Part shown: positions 16,737-25,113 of the stretch, piece by piece
Position numbering within the stretch: the first letter of the stretch is position 1
Layout of the letters: each line of letters begins with the position of its first letter
Notes under the pieces: generated by a model
Databases searched by the model: none
Told to the model about the DNA's origin: nothing
The model's input: only the letters and a program-made list of their open reading frames with translations
Position numbers and translations under genes: made by a program
Origin: Clostridiaceae bacterium
GTDB taxonomy: Bacteria; Bacillota; Clostridia; Saccharofermentanales; Fastidiosipilaceae
NCBI GenBank assembly: GCA_012800515.1
Contig: JAAZJE010000061.1
Span: forward strand, 1-25,586
Length of the DNA: 25,586 nucleotides
Direction: 5' to 3'

Positions 16737-17825
16737 ATGAACAAAAAAGGCAGGACGGTTTTGGATTTGCCTCCAAGCAAAGGCAATCCGAGGAACAGCG
16801 AAGGAGCATTCATCGATTTGCGTGACGGGCGGATAATGTTTATCTACTCGCAATTCATTGCCGACTCGTTTCGGGATACGGCACCGGCGGGTCTCGCTGT
16901 AACGTATTCTTCCGATCGCGGTGAAACCTGGAGCGAGCCGCGGCAGATACTATCTGTCGCCGACGACAATAACGCCATGAACATCATGAGTGTTTCCCTG
17001 CTCCGCATGCAGGACGATTCGATCGGGCTGATATACGGTGTTCGGCACGGATTCCACGACACCCGTGTACGCTTAAGGCGTTCATATGATGAGGGGCAGA
17101 CCTGGGGCGAGCCGACGATCTGCATTCCTGCAACCGGCTACTATGTGACCAACAACGATCGCGTTGTGCGTCTGAGTTGCGGCCGCATTATCGTGCCGGG
17201 CGCTTTCCACCGTTGCCGTAGCGAAGACAGCGGCGACTGGGCAGCCTTCGATTCGCGCGGTACCTCCTATTATTTCTATTCGGACGATGACGGGCGAAGC
17301 TGGCGGGAGTCGACGCCGTGCTATATGCCAACGGTCAACTGCACCAGCGGTCTGCAGGAGCCGGGGTTGATCGAACTGAAAAACGGAGTCCTCTGGGGCT
17401 TTGCTCGCACTGACCTCGGGCGGCATTATGAGATGTTCTCGTTTGATCGCGGCGAGACCTGGACGGTACCGCAAGCTTCGCGCTTTACGGGACCGTGTTC
17501 ACCGCTCTCGATGAAGCGCGACCCGCGCAACGATAATCTGGTCGCGGTCTGGAATCCGATTCCGGAATATCAGGGGCAGGAACGCCTCCCCGAATGGACC
17601 GCGGGACGCACGCCGTTGGTAACGGCGGTCAGCGCCGACGACGGCAAGACCTGGACCGAACCGCTGGTTCTGGAGGATGATCCGCGTTCCGGCTACTGCT
17701 ACACCGCGATTCACTTCGTCGGTGACGACATGTTGCTGGCCTATTGCGCCGGCGGCGTCGGTGACGGCTGTTGCCTCTCGCGGTTGCGCATCAGAAAGTT
17801 GCCGATTCCGACTCCGGATGCCTGA
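16737..17825 (+). CDS. BNR/Asp-box sialidase-like protein, cytoplasmic
   Basis: 362 aa with five Asp boxes (S-x-D-x-G-x-T/S-W): SSDRGETW at 58, SYDEGQTW at 116, SDDDGRSW at 182, SFDRGETW at 235 and SADDGKTW at 299. This spacing is that of a six-bladed sialidase-like propeller. No signal peptide or membrane segment is seen, so any substrate would be imported. I do not see the classical N-terminal Arg-Ile-Pro of exosialidases, so true sialidase activity is uncertain; another glycan-acting propeller enzyme is possible. ATG 16737 follows GAGGGAAAG. It is monocistronic, with its own promoter and a shared terminator, and sits in a carbohydrate-use locus. Confidence 0.85.
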   Translation: MNKKGRTVLDLPPSKGNPRNSEGAFIDLRDGRIMFIYSQFIADSFRDTAPAGLAVTYSSDRGETWSEPRQILSVADDNNAMNIMSVSLLRMQDDSIGLIYGVRHGFHDTRVRLRRSYDEGQTWGEPTICIPATGYYVTNNDRVVRLSCGRIIVPGAFHRCRSEDSGDWAAFDSRGTSYYFYSDDDGRSWRESTPCYMPTVNCTSGLQEPGLIELKNGVLWGFARTDLGRHYEMFSFDRGETWTVPQASRFTGPCSPLSMKRDPRNDNLVAVWNPIPEYQGQERLPEWTAGRTPLVTAVSADDGKTWTEPLVLEDDPRSGYCYTAIHFVGDDMLLAYCAGGVGDGCCLSRLRIRKLPIPTPDA

Positions 17826-17886
17826 GTTTTCGAGGCGGGTAAGGAACCTGATTCTTGAGTAAGGGACCTGATAATTGAAAAATAGT

Positions 17887-17922
17887 TCGAGCCGCCGTAG
17901 AACCGGCGGCTCGGCTTGTTTT
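17887..17922. terminator. Bidirectional intrinsic terminator between convergent genes
   Basis: CGAGCCGCCG and CGGCGGCTCG form a perfect 10-bp stem with a 6-nt loop (TAGAAC). On the + strand TTGTTTT follows; read on the minus strand the stem is followed by a run of T interrupted once. It can therefore end both the sialidase-like gene and the minus-strand gene. Confidence 0.85.
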
Positions 17923-17948
17923 AGGGTTAGGATGTTGCCGGGTAAAGC

Positions 17949-18473
17949 TTATTCGGCCGCTTCCGCGTTCAACTTCGCCAATGTCTCCTGAGCGGCGGCC
18001 CAGCCGGCGGCAGCTACGGCCGGATCCGGCGGCGTATCCATGAAATAAGACTCGCGGCAGGCCGCCTGATCGACCCGGCTCTCGTCAATATCGGCTCGAA
18101 TGCCGAATTCAGCCAGGCGAGGCGGATAAAGGGCGGCGCAGTGTGCACAGTAATCGTGATAGGGAACGAAGTGACCGTATTCGAGCAGGCGACCCTTGGA
18201 GGGGCAATAGCGCATATTCAGGGTGAATTCGCCGGTGCCGTCCTCGTTCAGGTATAGATCCATGACGAAGTCGGCCGCCTCTTCGTTGAGAGTGTGTGTC
18301 CAGTACTTGAAACAACCGAAGAGACCGTACTGTTTAACGTAATTAGCGAGAGCACCGCCCGGCTGATTACGTATATGGGCCCAGTAATCCGTGACGGCGG
18401 AATAGCCGTCCTGTTCTTCCAGCCAGGAAAACAAGAGGCTGTAAGAGGGAATGAATTCAGTGCAGGAAATCAT
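17949..18473 (-). CDS. Uncharacterised Cys/His-rich cytoplasmic protein
   Basis: 174 aa, family not recognised. The start is firm: AAGGAGGTG stands 5 nt before the ATG on the minus strand. The N-terminal half is helical and aromatic, with KYWTHTLNEEAADFVMDLYL around residues 56-75. The centre has RYCPSKGRLLEYGHFVPYHD and then YCAHCAALYPP, giving Cys90, His101, His106, Cys109, His111 and Cys112, with Cys139 later; such a cluster may bind a metal, probably zinc, but this is inference. The tail (from about 150) is Ala/Glu-rich and probably helical. There is no signal peptide or membrane segment. It is divergent from the AraC-type regulator and convergent with the sialidase-like gene, so a role in the same pathway or its control is plausible. 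Confidence 0.75.
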   Translation of the reverse strand: MISCTEFIPSYSLLFSWLEEQDGYSAVTDYWAHIRNQPGGALANYVKQYGLFGCFKYWTHTLNEEAADFVMDLYLNEDGTGEFTLNMRYCPSKGRLLEYGHFVPYHDYCAHCAALYPPRLAEFGIRADIDESRVDQAACRESYFMDTPPDPAVAAAGWAAAQETLAKLNAEAAE

Positions 18474-18503
18474 TGCACACCTCCTTGAAAAATTGGTACT
18501 TTC

Positions 18504-18534
18504 ATTCTAACATGAATTGGCTCAAAGCAGACAA
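18504..18534 (-). promoter_or_regulatory. Candidate promoter of the Cys/His-rich gene
   Basis: On the minus strand, TTGTCT, a 19-bp spacer, then TAGAAT preceded by TG and one base. The spacing is long, but the extended -10 supports it. It lies in the 134-bp divergent region shared with the regulator gene. Confidence 0.45.
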
Positions 18535-18607
18535 TGATTATTTTGTGATAAACTGAAAACAGTGATTCAAAGGAGTAGATGTCTGGATAAAGAGGTGTAG
18601 AAGGCAC

Positions 18608-21136
18608 GTGGCGGAACAGCAGGAAAAAACCTCCTTATTAAGCCGGGGGCTGAAAAGAATTCGCAAGCGGCGATATGTCCTGCGTGTCTTTATGCTACTG
18701 TTATTGGTGGCGCTCATCCCATTGCTGGTTTTGAGCGTCATATACACGACTTCGATGCGTAAACGCATCATTGCCGATACGGAAGATAAGAACCGGAATT
18801 ATTTGGGAGATATCGTCAACGCTACGAATGTCCTGACGCAGCAGATCGAGCAGACGCTATCCAGCCTTTCTGCCATGAACGTTCTGCTGGATTTTACCAA
18901 GTTCCCCTACGGCCCCTATTACGAACGGGTCAAGGCACCCTATCCCGAAGATAAGCTCGCACAGATGTATGACTATTTGCATGATAAGCGCGATGTCGTT
19001 CAAACATTACGCGCTATCCAAATGAGCAATGAGATATTTTCGGCGGTTTATTATATTGACGTGAAAAAGAACATTGTGCTGGATTCCTCAGGGTTGCAGA
19101 GTGATGTCGAACAATATGAGCGTAGCTTTCGCGACGCGGATCCGCGGACCGGTCGGGCTGGGGAGCCGGAAGAGCAGAAATTCGGCCTGATTTATCGCCG
19201 ACCCTTTGCCAGCCTGCGACGGATTCCCGAGGTGTTCAACTTAACCGGGCAAATGAGCCGCTTGCCACGCGGAAAAACCGCGTTCGTGGATTTACGCTAC
19301 CCGATTATCGACGCGTACGACGAGATAAACAGCTATCTCTCGATCTATGTCGATGTGGAGGCATTGCACGAACCGGCCGGATATCTTAGCCGCTCATCAG
19401 ATGATCACATTCTGGTTCGCACCGATGTAGACAATATAGTTCGCAGTCGCCTGACGGATGCTTCGGATAAATTGTACTCCGAATTCGTCCGGTATATCGT
19501 GACGATGGACGCTAAGTCTGGAAGTTTATCGGAGGGACATGAAGAGGTTCGTCTTAACGGTACACCTTACTTAGTAAGCGTAAACAGTGACAGCCATTAC
19601 GGATGGACATATTACTGCTTTTCGAGTTTGGAACAACCCTGGAAGCAGATGGCAACCATCGCAAGGGATGTCTCGCTATTGGCTTTTGGTCTTCTGCTCA
19701 TGGCGATAATTTTCGGCTTTGCGGCTTCGCAACGGATCTATCGACCGGTTAACCGCCTTCTACGCCTGATACGCACACAGGGTGCGCAATATGACTTGCA
19801 GCTGGAATCGACTTCGGGAGACGAGTTCACTCTGCTGGAGACGGCCTTACGACAGAAATTGGCAAATGCGGATGCTATCGCCGAGCAGATTGCCACGGAT
19901 GTGGAGATTTACCGGGAGATTTTTCTGCAACTGCTGATTAGCAAGCCCCTCAGCGGCGAACTGATTCGGCAAAGCTTTGAATATTTTGACCTAGGTCTCG
20001 ATCCGGAGCGCCTGCGTATTATCGTTTTCGCCTATTTTACGGCGGCAACCGATCCGGAAACTAAGAATGAAGCCGATTGGGATGCGGATACGGATTACCT
20101 GTCGGTATCGGCTACGGAGAATGCGTCACTCTCCGCCGAGTTGAGTGACGCCGTAACGACATTGTTCCTAAGCGAATACGGCTTGCGCACCTGCGTGCTG
20201 AATCCGGATAATCGTCGCCTGATTGTGTTTACGACGCAAGAGGATGCCGATCTTATCCCGGAGGAAGCCGCCGCGAGCCTGTCCGCTCAATTTGGTATGA
20301 CCATAAGAGCGTGGAGTAGCCCTGTATGTACCGATCCGGAGAATATCTGCGTAACCTATAACAACCTGCTCGGCAACATTGCGCGGGAGACCGATTTCCC
20401 CGATGCCGTGCACAGTGAATCCCGGGTGGACGGAACGGTGCCGGCCGAAACGCCGTTCTTTGCCGGGAATTTACATGTGCAGTTCGTCCGCCTGCTCCGC
20501 CTGGAAAAGCCCGCCGCGGCCGAAGAATTGTTGCGAGAAACATTGAAAACGGCGGTACAGTCCTGCACCAGAGTGCACGGTCTGCGGATCAGTGCCGTGC
20601 AGATTTGTCTGCAGATTTACATGGCGGCGGCGGAATTGGGCGTATATGACGAGATGTTGCGGCGACAGGAAGGCAAGGGACAGATGAATATAATTCAGAA
20701 TGTCTGTCAGACGGGAAGCCAACGCGAATTGACCGAGGTGGTCTGCGATTTCGGAGTCCTGCTGTTCCAGACATATAAAGCGCGTCCCGCGACGGTACAA
20801 TCGGATTATGTCCGCCGGGTTAAAGAAATTATCGCCCGTGACAGCGCCACCGACATCACTTTGGGCAAAGTAGCGGAGTCGATTCCGCTCAGCCCGGCAT
20901 ATTTGAGCCGAATTTTACATGAGGAGGCCGGTTTTACATTCAGTGAACATCTGACTCGGGCAAGAATTCAGCATAGTTGTAGTTTGTTGCGGGATACCAA
21001 TTTAACAATTGCCGAGATCAGTCGTCGCGTTGGATATCAGCAAGCTAATTATTTCGTGCGCATCTTCCGTCGTCATATGCACGTAACGCCGGGTGAATAC
21101 CGCAAATCATACCGAGTGGACTCGGATTCAAAATAG
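18608..21136 (+). CDS. Membrane-bound AraC-family transcriptional regulator
   Basis: 842 aa. In order: a basic cytoplasmic head, a transmembrane segment at about residues 24-47, an extracytoplasmic sensor region (about 50-345) like those of two-TM, Cache-type regulators, a second transmembrane segment at about 355-375 followed by a HAMP-like stretch (RIYRPVNRLLRLIRTQG), a long intracellular linker, and a C-terminal AraC DNA-binding domain. The latter has two helix-turn-helices: ITLGKVAESIPLSPAYLSRI near 750 and LTIAEISRRVGYQQANYFVR near 800, with FRRHMHVTPGEYRK at the end. The start is a GTG at 18608 with AGAGGTG 10 nt upstream. Such regulators usually sense a glycan signal outside the cell and activate the neighbouring transporter operon, here the next three genes. 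Confidence 0.9.
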   Translation: MAEQQEKTSLLSRGLKRIRKRRYVLRVFMLLLLVALIPLLVLSVIYTTSMRKRIIADTEDKNRNYLGDIVNATNVLTQQIEQTLSSLSAMNVLLDFTKFPYGPYYERVKAPYPEDKLAQMYDYLHDKRDVVQTLRAIQMSNEIFSAVYYIDVKKNIVLDSSGLQSDVEQYERSFRDADPRTGRAGEPEEQKFGLIYRRPFASLRRIPEVFNLTGQMSRLPRGKTAFVDLRYPIIDAYDEINSYLSIYVDVEALHEPAGYLSRSSDDHILVRTDVDNIVRSRLTDASDKLYSEFVRYIVTMDAKSGSLSEGHEEVRLNGTPYLVSVNSDSHYGWTYYCFSSLEQPWKQMATIARDVSLLAFGLLLMAIIFGFAASQRIYRPVNRLLRLIRTQGAQYDLQLESTSGDEFTLLETALRQKLANADAIAEQIATDVEIYREIFLQLLISKPLSGELIRQSFEYFDLGLDPERLRIIVFAYFTAATDPETKNEADWDADTDYLSVSATENASLSAELSDAVTTLFLSEYGLRTCVLNPDNRRLIVFTTQEDADLIPEEAAASLSAQFGMTIRAWSSPVCTDPENICVTYNNLLGNIARETDFPDAVHSESRVDGTVPAETPFFAGNLHVQFVRLLRLEKPAAAEELLRETLKTAVQSCTRVHGLRISAVQICLQIYMAAAELGVYDEMLRRQEGKGQMNIIQNVCQTGSQRELTEVVCDFGVLLFQTYKARPATVQSDYVRRVKEIIARDSATDITLGKVAESIPLSPAYLSRILHEEAGFTFSEHLTRARIQHSCSLLRDTNLTIAEISRRVGYQQANYFVRIFRRHMHVTPGEYRKSYRVDSDSK

Positions 21137-21173
21137 GACAAAAAAAGACAACGTATCAAAAAAAAGTGCTCTT

Positions 21174-21204
21174 TTGCCGCGTAAAGGTTGCGTGCTACTA
21201 TAAT
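21174..21204 (+). promoter_or_regulatory. Candidate promoter of the sugar ABC transporter operon
   Basis: A perfect TATAAT at 21199-21204 with TTGCCG 19 bp upstream. The weak -35 and long spacer fit a promoter needing an activator, such as the AraC-type protein just upstream. It leaves a leader of roughly 115 nt. Confidence 0.55.
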
Positions 21205-21328
21205 TACGGCTGGAGTTTTCAACCATTAATTATCATCCCGCCGCATTACGGATTGGTAAGATGTGGAAAATACGGAATCTGTACCGAGGGGAAATCTCTC
21301 AGTCAAAAATATTGAGGAGGAAAAATTA

Positions 21329-23038
21329 ATGAAAAGAAATATGCGAAAACTGTTTCGCCGCGGTCTGCTTATGGCCTTGCTTTTGGCACTGATAGTGCCG
21401 ATGTTCACGGCCTGTAAAATTGGCGACGGTGGCAAGGCGACCACTCCACCGACTGGCGGAACTCAGCCGACGGCGGCACCGACGGCGACACCGACAGCGG
21501 CACCGACAGCGGCACCGACAGCGGCACCGACAGCGAAACCGACAGAAGCACCCAGCGGACCGAAATTCGGCAAGATCGTGCTATGGTCCAATGAGGGCGG
21601 CCTGTCGAATGCTCCGGTTCCCAGTGATCCCGAGTATCTTGAAAGGATGCACGCTTACGTTCTTGAGCACGCCGATATTGATGTCGAGGTAATCGTGCCG
21701 CCGAATGACGGAGATGTGGCGAAGCAGCGCTTGGCAGCCCTGCTCAGCGGTAACGAGCCGATCGATGCCTTCAAGGGCATCATTGCCGACTATGTTGCCA
21801 AGGGAGCTCTCCAGCCCCTGGACGACGCGCTGGCCAAGCACGGTCAGGCCTGCTTTGAGCTCTGGCCGGAGACCTACGGCGGCGGCTGGGCTGGAATGAA
21901 GGGCCCCGACGGAAAGATCTACGGCGTACCCAACCTGCCTTCACTGGCCGGTGTCACGGTCTATTTGCACAATAAAGCGATGGAGAAGTCCGGTCTGGAC
22001 ACGAGCAAATTGCCGACTACGATGGATGAACTATACGACATCCTCAAGACCTTCAAGGAGAAAGATCCGGCCGGTAACGGACAGACAATTCCCATGCTCC
22101 TTGACCTTCGTGGCATGAACATGGGTCTGGCGGCTGGTTACATGGATCAGGGTATGGACTGGGTCCTGCGCGGATACTTTGATAAAGCCGATCAGAAGTA
22201 CAAGCCCTACGTCTTCGCCGACGGCTACAAGGACTTTATCGCCGAAATGGCCAAGTGGTACGCCGACGGCCTGATCTACAAAGAGTCTTTCACGATCAAT
22301 CGCGATCGTCAGAGAGAACTGGTCGGCATGAACCGCGTCGCGGGATCCGCTCTGTGGTACACGACGGTTACCGCTCCGCTGGTTGATGCCTGGAAAGCCG
22401 ACAAGTCCATTGAACTGCTCGTACCGGTCGAACTCAAGGGACCCAAAGGCTATGCCAAATCGATCTCCGACACTGGGACACAGGGCTGGATGGTGCCGAA
22501 GAAGTCAAAGAATGTCGACGGCGTGATCCACTATATCAATTGGATTCAGTCCGACATTAGAAATTATAAAACGGTACAGAACGGCTTCGAAGGCGACTAC
22601 TGGAAGTTGGACGGCGAACTGCCTGGCGGCAAATATGCCATTACGGCTATTCCTCTCCCCGAAGGCCAGAATGCCAAGTATTTCGGCAACTTCTGGGCGG
22701 GCGGCTCCTTTGCCATGACCCAGAAGATGGTTTCACGTTTCCCGGACGGCACGGTTTCGATGGACGGAGACTATATCAATAAGCACATCACGGATACCGA
22801 GCATACCCGCACACCTTCCGCAATGGGCTTCTCTTTCCTGTTCGACATGCAGAAAATCGAGCAGACGTGCTCGCGCACGGATATGAACACCAAGATCGAT
22901 AGCGAACTGACCAAGTTCGTTATGGGCACCCGCCCGATGAGTGAATGGGATGCCTTCCTTGAGGAACTCAAACAGGTCGGCCTGGATGCCTGGATCGAGG
23001 CGTTTACCGAACAGTACAATACTCATAAACCCAAATAA
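21329..23038 (+). CDS. Extracellular sugar-binding lipoprotein of an ABC transporter
   Basis: 569 aa solute-binding protein of the LipO/LplA-like group. A basic signal (KRNMRKLFRRG), a hydrophobic core and MFTAC give a lipoprotein cleavage site with Cys29. A Thr/Pro/Ala repeat tether of about 35 residues lifts the binding domain off the membrane. The mature part starts IVLWSNEGG and has the DEL-x-x-x-L and GAL-type segments of carbohydrate-binding proteins (AKGALQPLDDALAKHG, YGVPNLPSLAGV, TTMDELYDILKTF). ATG 21329 follows GAGGAGG; an in-frame GTG at 21263 is less likely, since the signal peptide starts at 21329. The large size suits oligosaccharides. It is the first gene of the transporter operon, and a strong stem-loop follows it. 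Confidence 0.93.
   Translation: MKRNMRKLFRRGLLMALLLALIVPMFTACKIGDGGKATTPPTGGTQPTAAPTATPTAAPTAAPTAAPTAKPTEAPSGPKFGKIVLWSNEGGLSNAPVPSDPEYLERMHAYVLEHADIDVEVIVPPNDGDVAKQRLAALLSGNEPIDAFKGIIADYVAKGALQPLDDALAKHGQACFELWPETYGGGWAGMKGPDGKIYGVPNLPSLAGVTVYLHNKAMEKSGLDTSKLPTTMDELYDILKTFKEKDPAGNGQTIPMLLDLRGMNMGLAAGYMDQGMDWVLRGYFDKADQKYKPYVFADGYKDFIAEMAKWYADGLIYKESFTINRDRQRELVGMNRVAGSALWYTTVTAPLVDAWKADKSIELLVPVELKGPKGYAKSISDTGTQGWMVPKKSKNVDGVIHYINWIQSDIRNYKTVQNGFEGDYWKLDGELPGGKYAITAIPLPEGQNAKYFGNFWAGGSFAMTQKMVSRFPDGTVSMDGDYINKHITDTEHTRTPSAMGFSFLFDMQKIEQTCSRTDMNTKIDSELTKFVMGTRPMSEWDAFLEELKQVGLDAWIEAFTEQYNTHKPK
21467..21550 (+). repeat. Seven 12-nt in-frame repeats in the lipoprotein tether
   Basis: CCGACAGCGGCA-type units encode Pro-Thr-Ala-Ala with variants. 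Units three to five are identical; the last two diverge. Repetitive linkers of this type are common in lipoproteins, but the DNA-level identity suggests recent expansion. Confidence 0.95.
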
Positions 23039-23055
23039 ACAGAAGCACTTCCGCC

Positions 23056-23098
23056 GATTCGGGCTCGGGGAGACAAGACGCTCCCCGAGCCCGGAATC
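23056..23098 (+). other. Strong intercistronic stem-loop after the binding protein gene
   Basis: GATTCGGGCTCGGGGA pairs with TCCCCGAGCCC-G-GAATC: 16 bp with one bulged G and a 10-nt loop. No T-run follows (GGGCGTAATTTTA), so partial termination or 3' protection of the binding-protein mRNA is likely. This would explain the higher protein-to-permease ratio typical of such operons. Confidence 0.8.
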
Positions 23099-23148
23099 GG
23101 GCGTAATTTTATCCGGGAATCTCCGGCAGAGCCGAAGGAGGGATGCAA

Positions 23149-24093
23149 ATGGCGGAAAAGAGCCTGCTTTTACCAAAAAAAGGAAGAAAATGGAGCGCGT
23201 TTAAGCGGCATATACCGTATTATCTGCTGATTTTGCCCGGCCTGATCTGGTTCATTATCTTCAGATATCTGCCGATGTATGGAGTCAGCTTTGCCTTTAA
23301 GGATGTGGCTCCCTTTGAGCCGGTGCAGGATATGCTCAAGGCGCCCTCCGTCGGATTCAGGCATTTCAAAACTTTTATCAATTCCTATTATTTCAAAATC
23401 CTGATGAAAAACACCTTGGAAATCAGTCTCCTGCGCCTGGCCTTCGGTTTTCCGTTACCGCTGATCTTCGCCCTCATGCTGAATGAACTGCGCAATGTGC
23501 GCTATAAGAAAGTCGTGCAGACTATATCCTATCTGCCGCACTTTATTTCCTGGGTAGTTGTCGCCGGATTGGTGACGATGATGGTGACTACGGACGGCGG
23601 TGTCATCAATAATATTCTCAAGGCCATGGGCAGGAAGGAGATATACTTTCTGGGCGACGTCCGCTATTTCCGTTCGGTTCTGATTATTTCCGGTATCTGG
23701 AAGGAATTGGGCTGGAACACAATTATCTATTTGGCCGCAATTACGGGAATTGATACGCAATTGTATGAAGCGGCGATAGTCGACGGCTGCGGTCGCTTCC
23801 GCCGCGCCATCCACATCACTCTTCCCGGCATTGCCAATATCATTATTATTCTTCTGATTTTTTCGATCGGCGGACTGCTGAACGCCGGCTTTGAGCAAAT
23901 TATGTTGCTTTATTCCCCGCCGGTCTATGATGTCGCCGACATTATTGACACGTATGTCTACCGTAAAGGAATTATCGAGATGAACTATTCCTTCTCAACC
24001 GCGGTAGGATTGTTCAAATCGGCGATAGCAATGGTGCTGATCGTTTTGGCCAACGTGACGGCGAAGCTCTTTGGTCGCGAAGGACTGTGGTAG
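23149..24093 (+). CDS. Sugar ABC transporter permease, LplB type
   Basis: 314 aa inner-membrane permease of the CUT1 group. Starts with a short basic head, then a first membrane segment in YLLILPGLIWFIIFRYLPMY. The permease/ATPase contact (EAA) loop is YEAAIVDGCGRFRRAIHITL at about residues 206-226. Hydrophobic segments recur to the C-terminus. I place the start at ATG 23149, with GAAGGAGGG six nucleotides upstream; the ATG at 23143 abuts that site directly and is less likely. It is cotranscribed with the binding protein and the next permease. Confidence 0.93.
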   Translation: MAEKSLLLPKKGRKWSAFKRHIPYYLLILPGLIWFIIFRYLPMYGVSFAFKDVAPFEPVQDMLKAPSVGFRHFKTFINSYYFKILMKNTLEISLLRLAFGFPLPLIFALMLNELRNVRYKKVVQTISYLPHFISWVVVAGLVTMMVTTDGGVINNILKAMGRKEIYFLGDVRYFRSVLIISGIWKELGWNTIIYLAAITGIDTQLYEAAIVDGCGRFRRAIHITLPGIANIIIILLIFSIGGLLNAGFEQIMLLYSPPVYDVADIIDTYVYRKGIIEMNYSFSTAVGLFKSAIAMVLIVLANVTAKLFGREGLW

Positions 24094-24102
24094 GAGGACG
24101 CT

Positions 24103-25023
24103 ATGGAACAGAAAACACTGATCAGCTCCCGGCGTAAAAAATGGCGCGTCGATCGGATTACCTGGTTCGATTACTTTAACGTAATTTCCGCCGCCCTGCT
24201 CTCCTTCACCTTTATCATACCCTTTCTCATAGTGATCGGCTCCTCTTTGTTGGGTTACGAGGAGAGTGTGAGTCGCGGCTCCATCTATGTGCTTTTTCCG
24301 CAGTCGCCGGATTTCATCTGTTATAAGATTCTGCTGGGACACGGCTCGGCGGTCTATCGGGGCTATCTGATTACAATTCTGCGCCTGGTGATCGGCACGA
24401 CGCTGAATCTGCTCTTCACCGGAACGATGGCCTACGGTCTTTCCAAACGCTCCCTGCCCGGCAAGGGCATCCTGACGACGATAGTATTTTTCACAATGTT
24501 GTTCAGCGGCGGCCTCATCCCGAGCTTTCTCCTCTACCAGTTGCTGGGCATAAGCAATACCTTTTGGGTGATGATTCTGCCGGTGCTGATCAATCCCTGG
24601 TGGATGTTCATCATGCGCAACTTCTTCCGGGAGATTCCCGACAGCATTGAAGAATCGGCTCTGATCGACGGCGCTTCGCCGCTCCGGATTTTCTTCAGCA
24701 TAATAGTTCCGCTCTCCGCCGCCTCTTTCGCGACGATCGGAATGTTCTATGCGGTCATGCACTGGAACTCCTGGTTCGATGCCGCTATTCATATTACCAA
24801 TCCGAAGTTACAGCCGGTGCAGGTGCTGATGCGCAATGTCGTGCTGACGGCTACTTCTACCGACCTGAATAATGAGATTATGGCGGGAATCGCTAAAAAA
24901 CCGCCCAGCAACGCGTTGAAATCTGCAATGATTGTGGTTTCGACTTTGCCGATCTTGGTGGTCTATCCGTTTATCCAAAAGTATTTTGTCAAGGGAATGG
25001 TTGTCGGTTCGATTAAAGGATAG
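24103..25023 (+). CDS. Sugar ABC transporter permease, YtcP/AraQ type
   Basis: 306 aa, the second CUT1 permease, forming the channel with the preceding one. Membrane segments begin near residue 30 (SAALLSFTFIIPFLIVIGSS); the EAA loop is EESALIDGASPLRIFFSII near residue 182; GLIPSFLLYQLLGISNTFWV is typical of the family. TAGGAGG lies 6 nt before the ATG, 9 bp after the first permease stop. No ATP-binding gene is seen, as is common for this type, which shares an MsmX-like ATPase encoded elsewhere. Confidence 0.93.
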   Translation: MEQKTLISSRRKKWRVDRITWFDYFNVISAALLSFTFIIPFLIVIGSSLLGYEESVSRGSIYVLFPQSPDFICYKILLGHGSAVYRGYLITILRLVIGTTLNLLFTGTMAYGLSKRSLPGKGILTTIVFFTMLFSGGLIPSFLLYQLLGISNTFWVMILPVLINPWWMFIMRNFFREIPDSIEESALIDGASPLRIFFSIIVPLSAASFATIGMFYAVMHWNSWFDAAIHITNPKLQPVQVLMRNVVLTATSTDLNNEIMAGIAKKPPSNALKSAMIVVSTLPILVVYPFIQKYFVKGMVVGSIKG

Positions 25024-25063
25024 TTAAAGCAATGATATAACAAATGATATAGTGACAGTCAAA

Positions 25064-25094
25064 ACAATCATCGGGGAATGCGGGTAATGATTGT
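25064..25094. repeat. Inverted repeat upstream of the FG-GAP-like gene
   Basis: ACAATCAT and ATGATTGT are 8-bp arms separated by 15 nt, 19 bp before the ATG. It may be an operator or a hairpin that affects translation. There is no T-run. AATGATATA words repeat just upstream (25031-25050). Confidence 0.45.
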
Positions 25095-25113
25095 AAAGAA
25101 AAGGAGAAGGACT

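Noticed and set aside
18569..18590. Three-codon leader peptide (ATG TCT GGA TAA) before the regulator gene
   Set aside because: AAAGGAG is only 3 nt from the ATG, too close for efficient initiation, and such a short frame is likely by chance.
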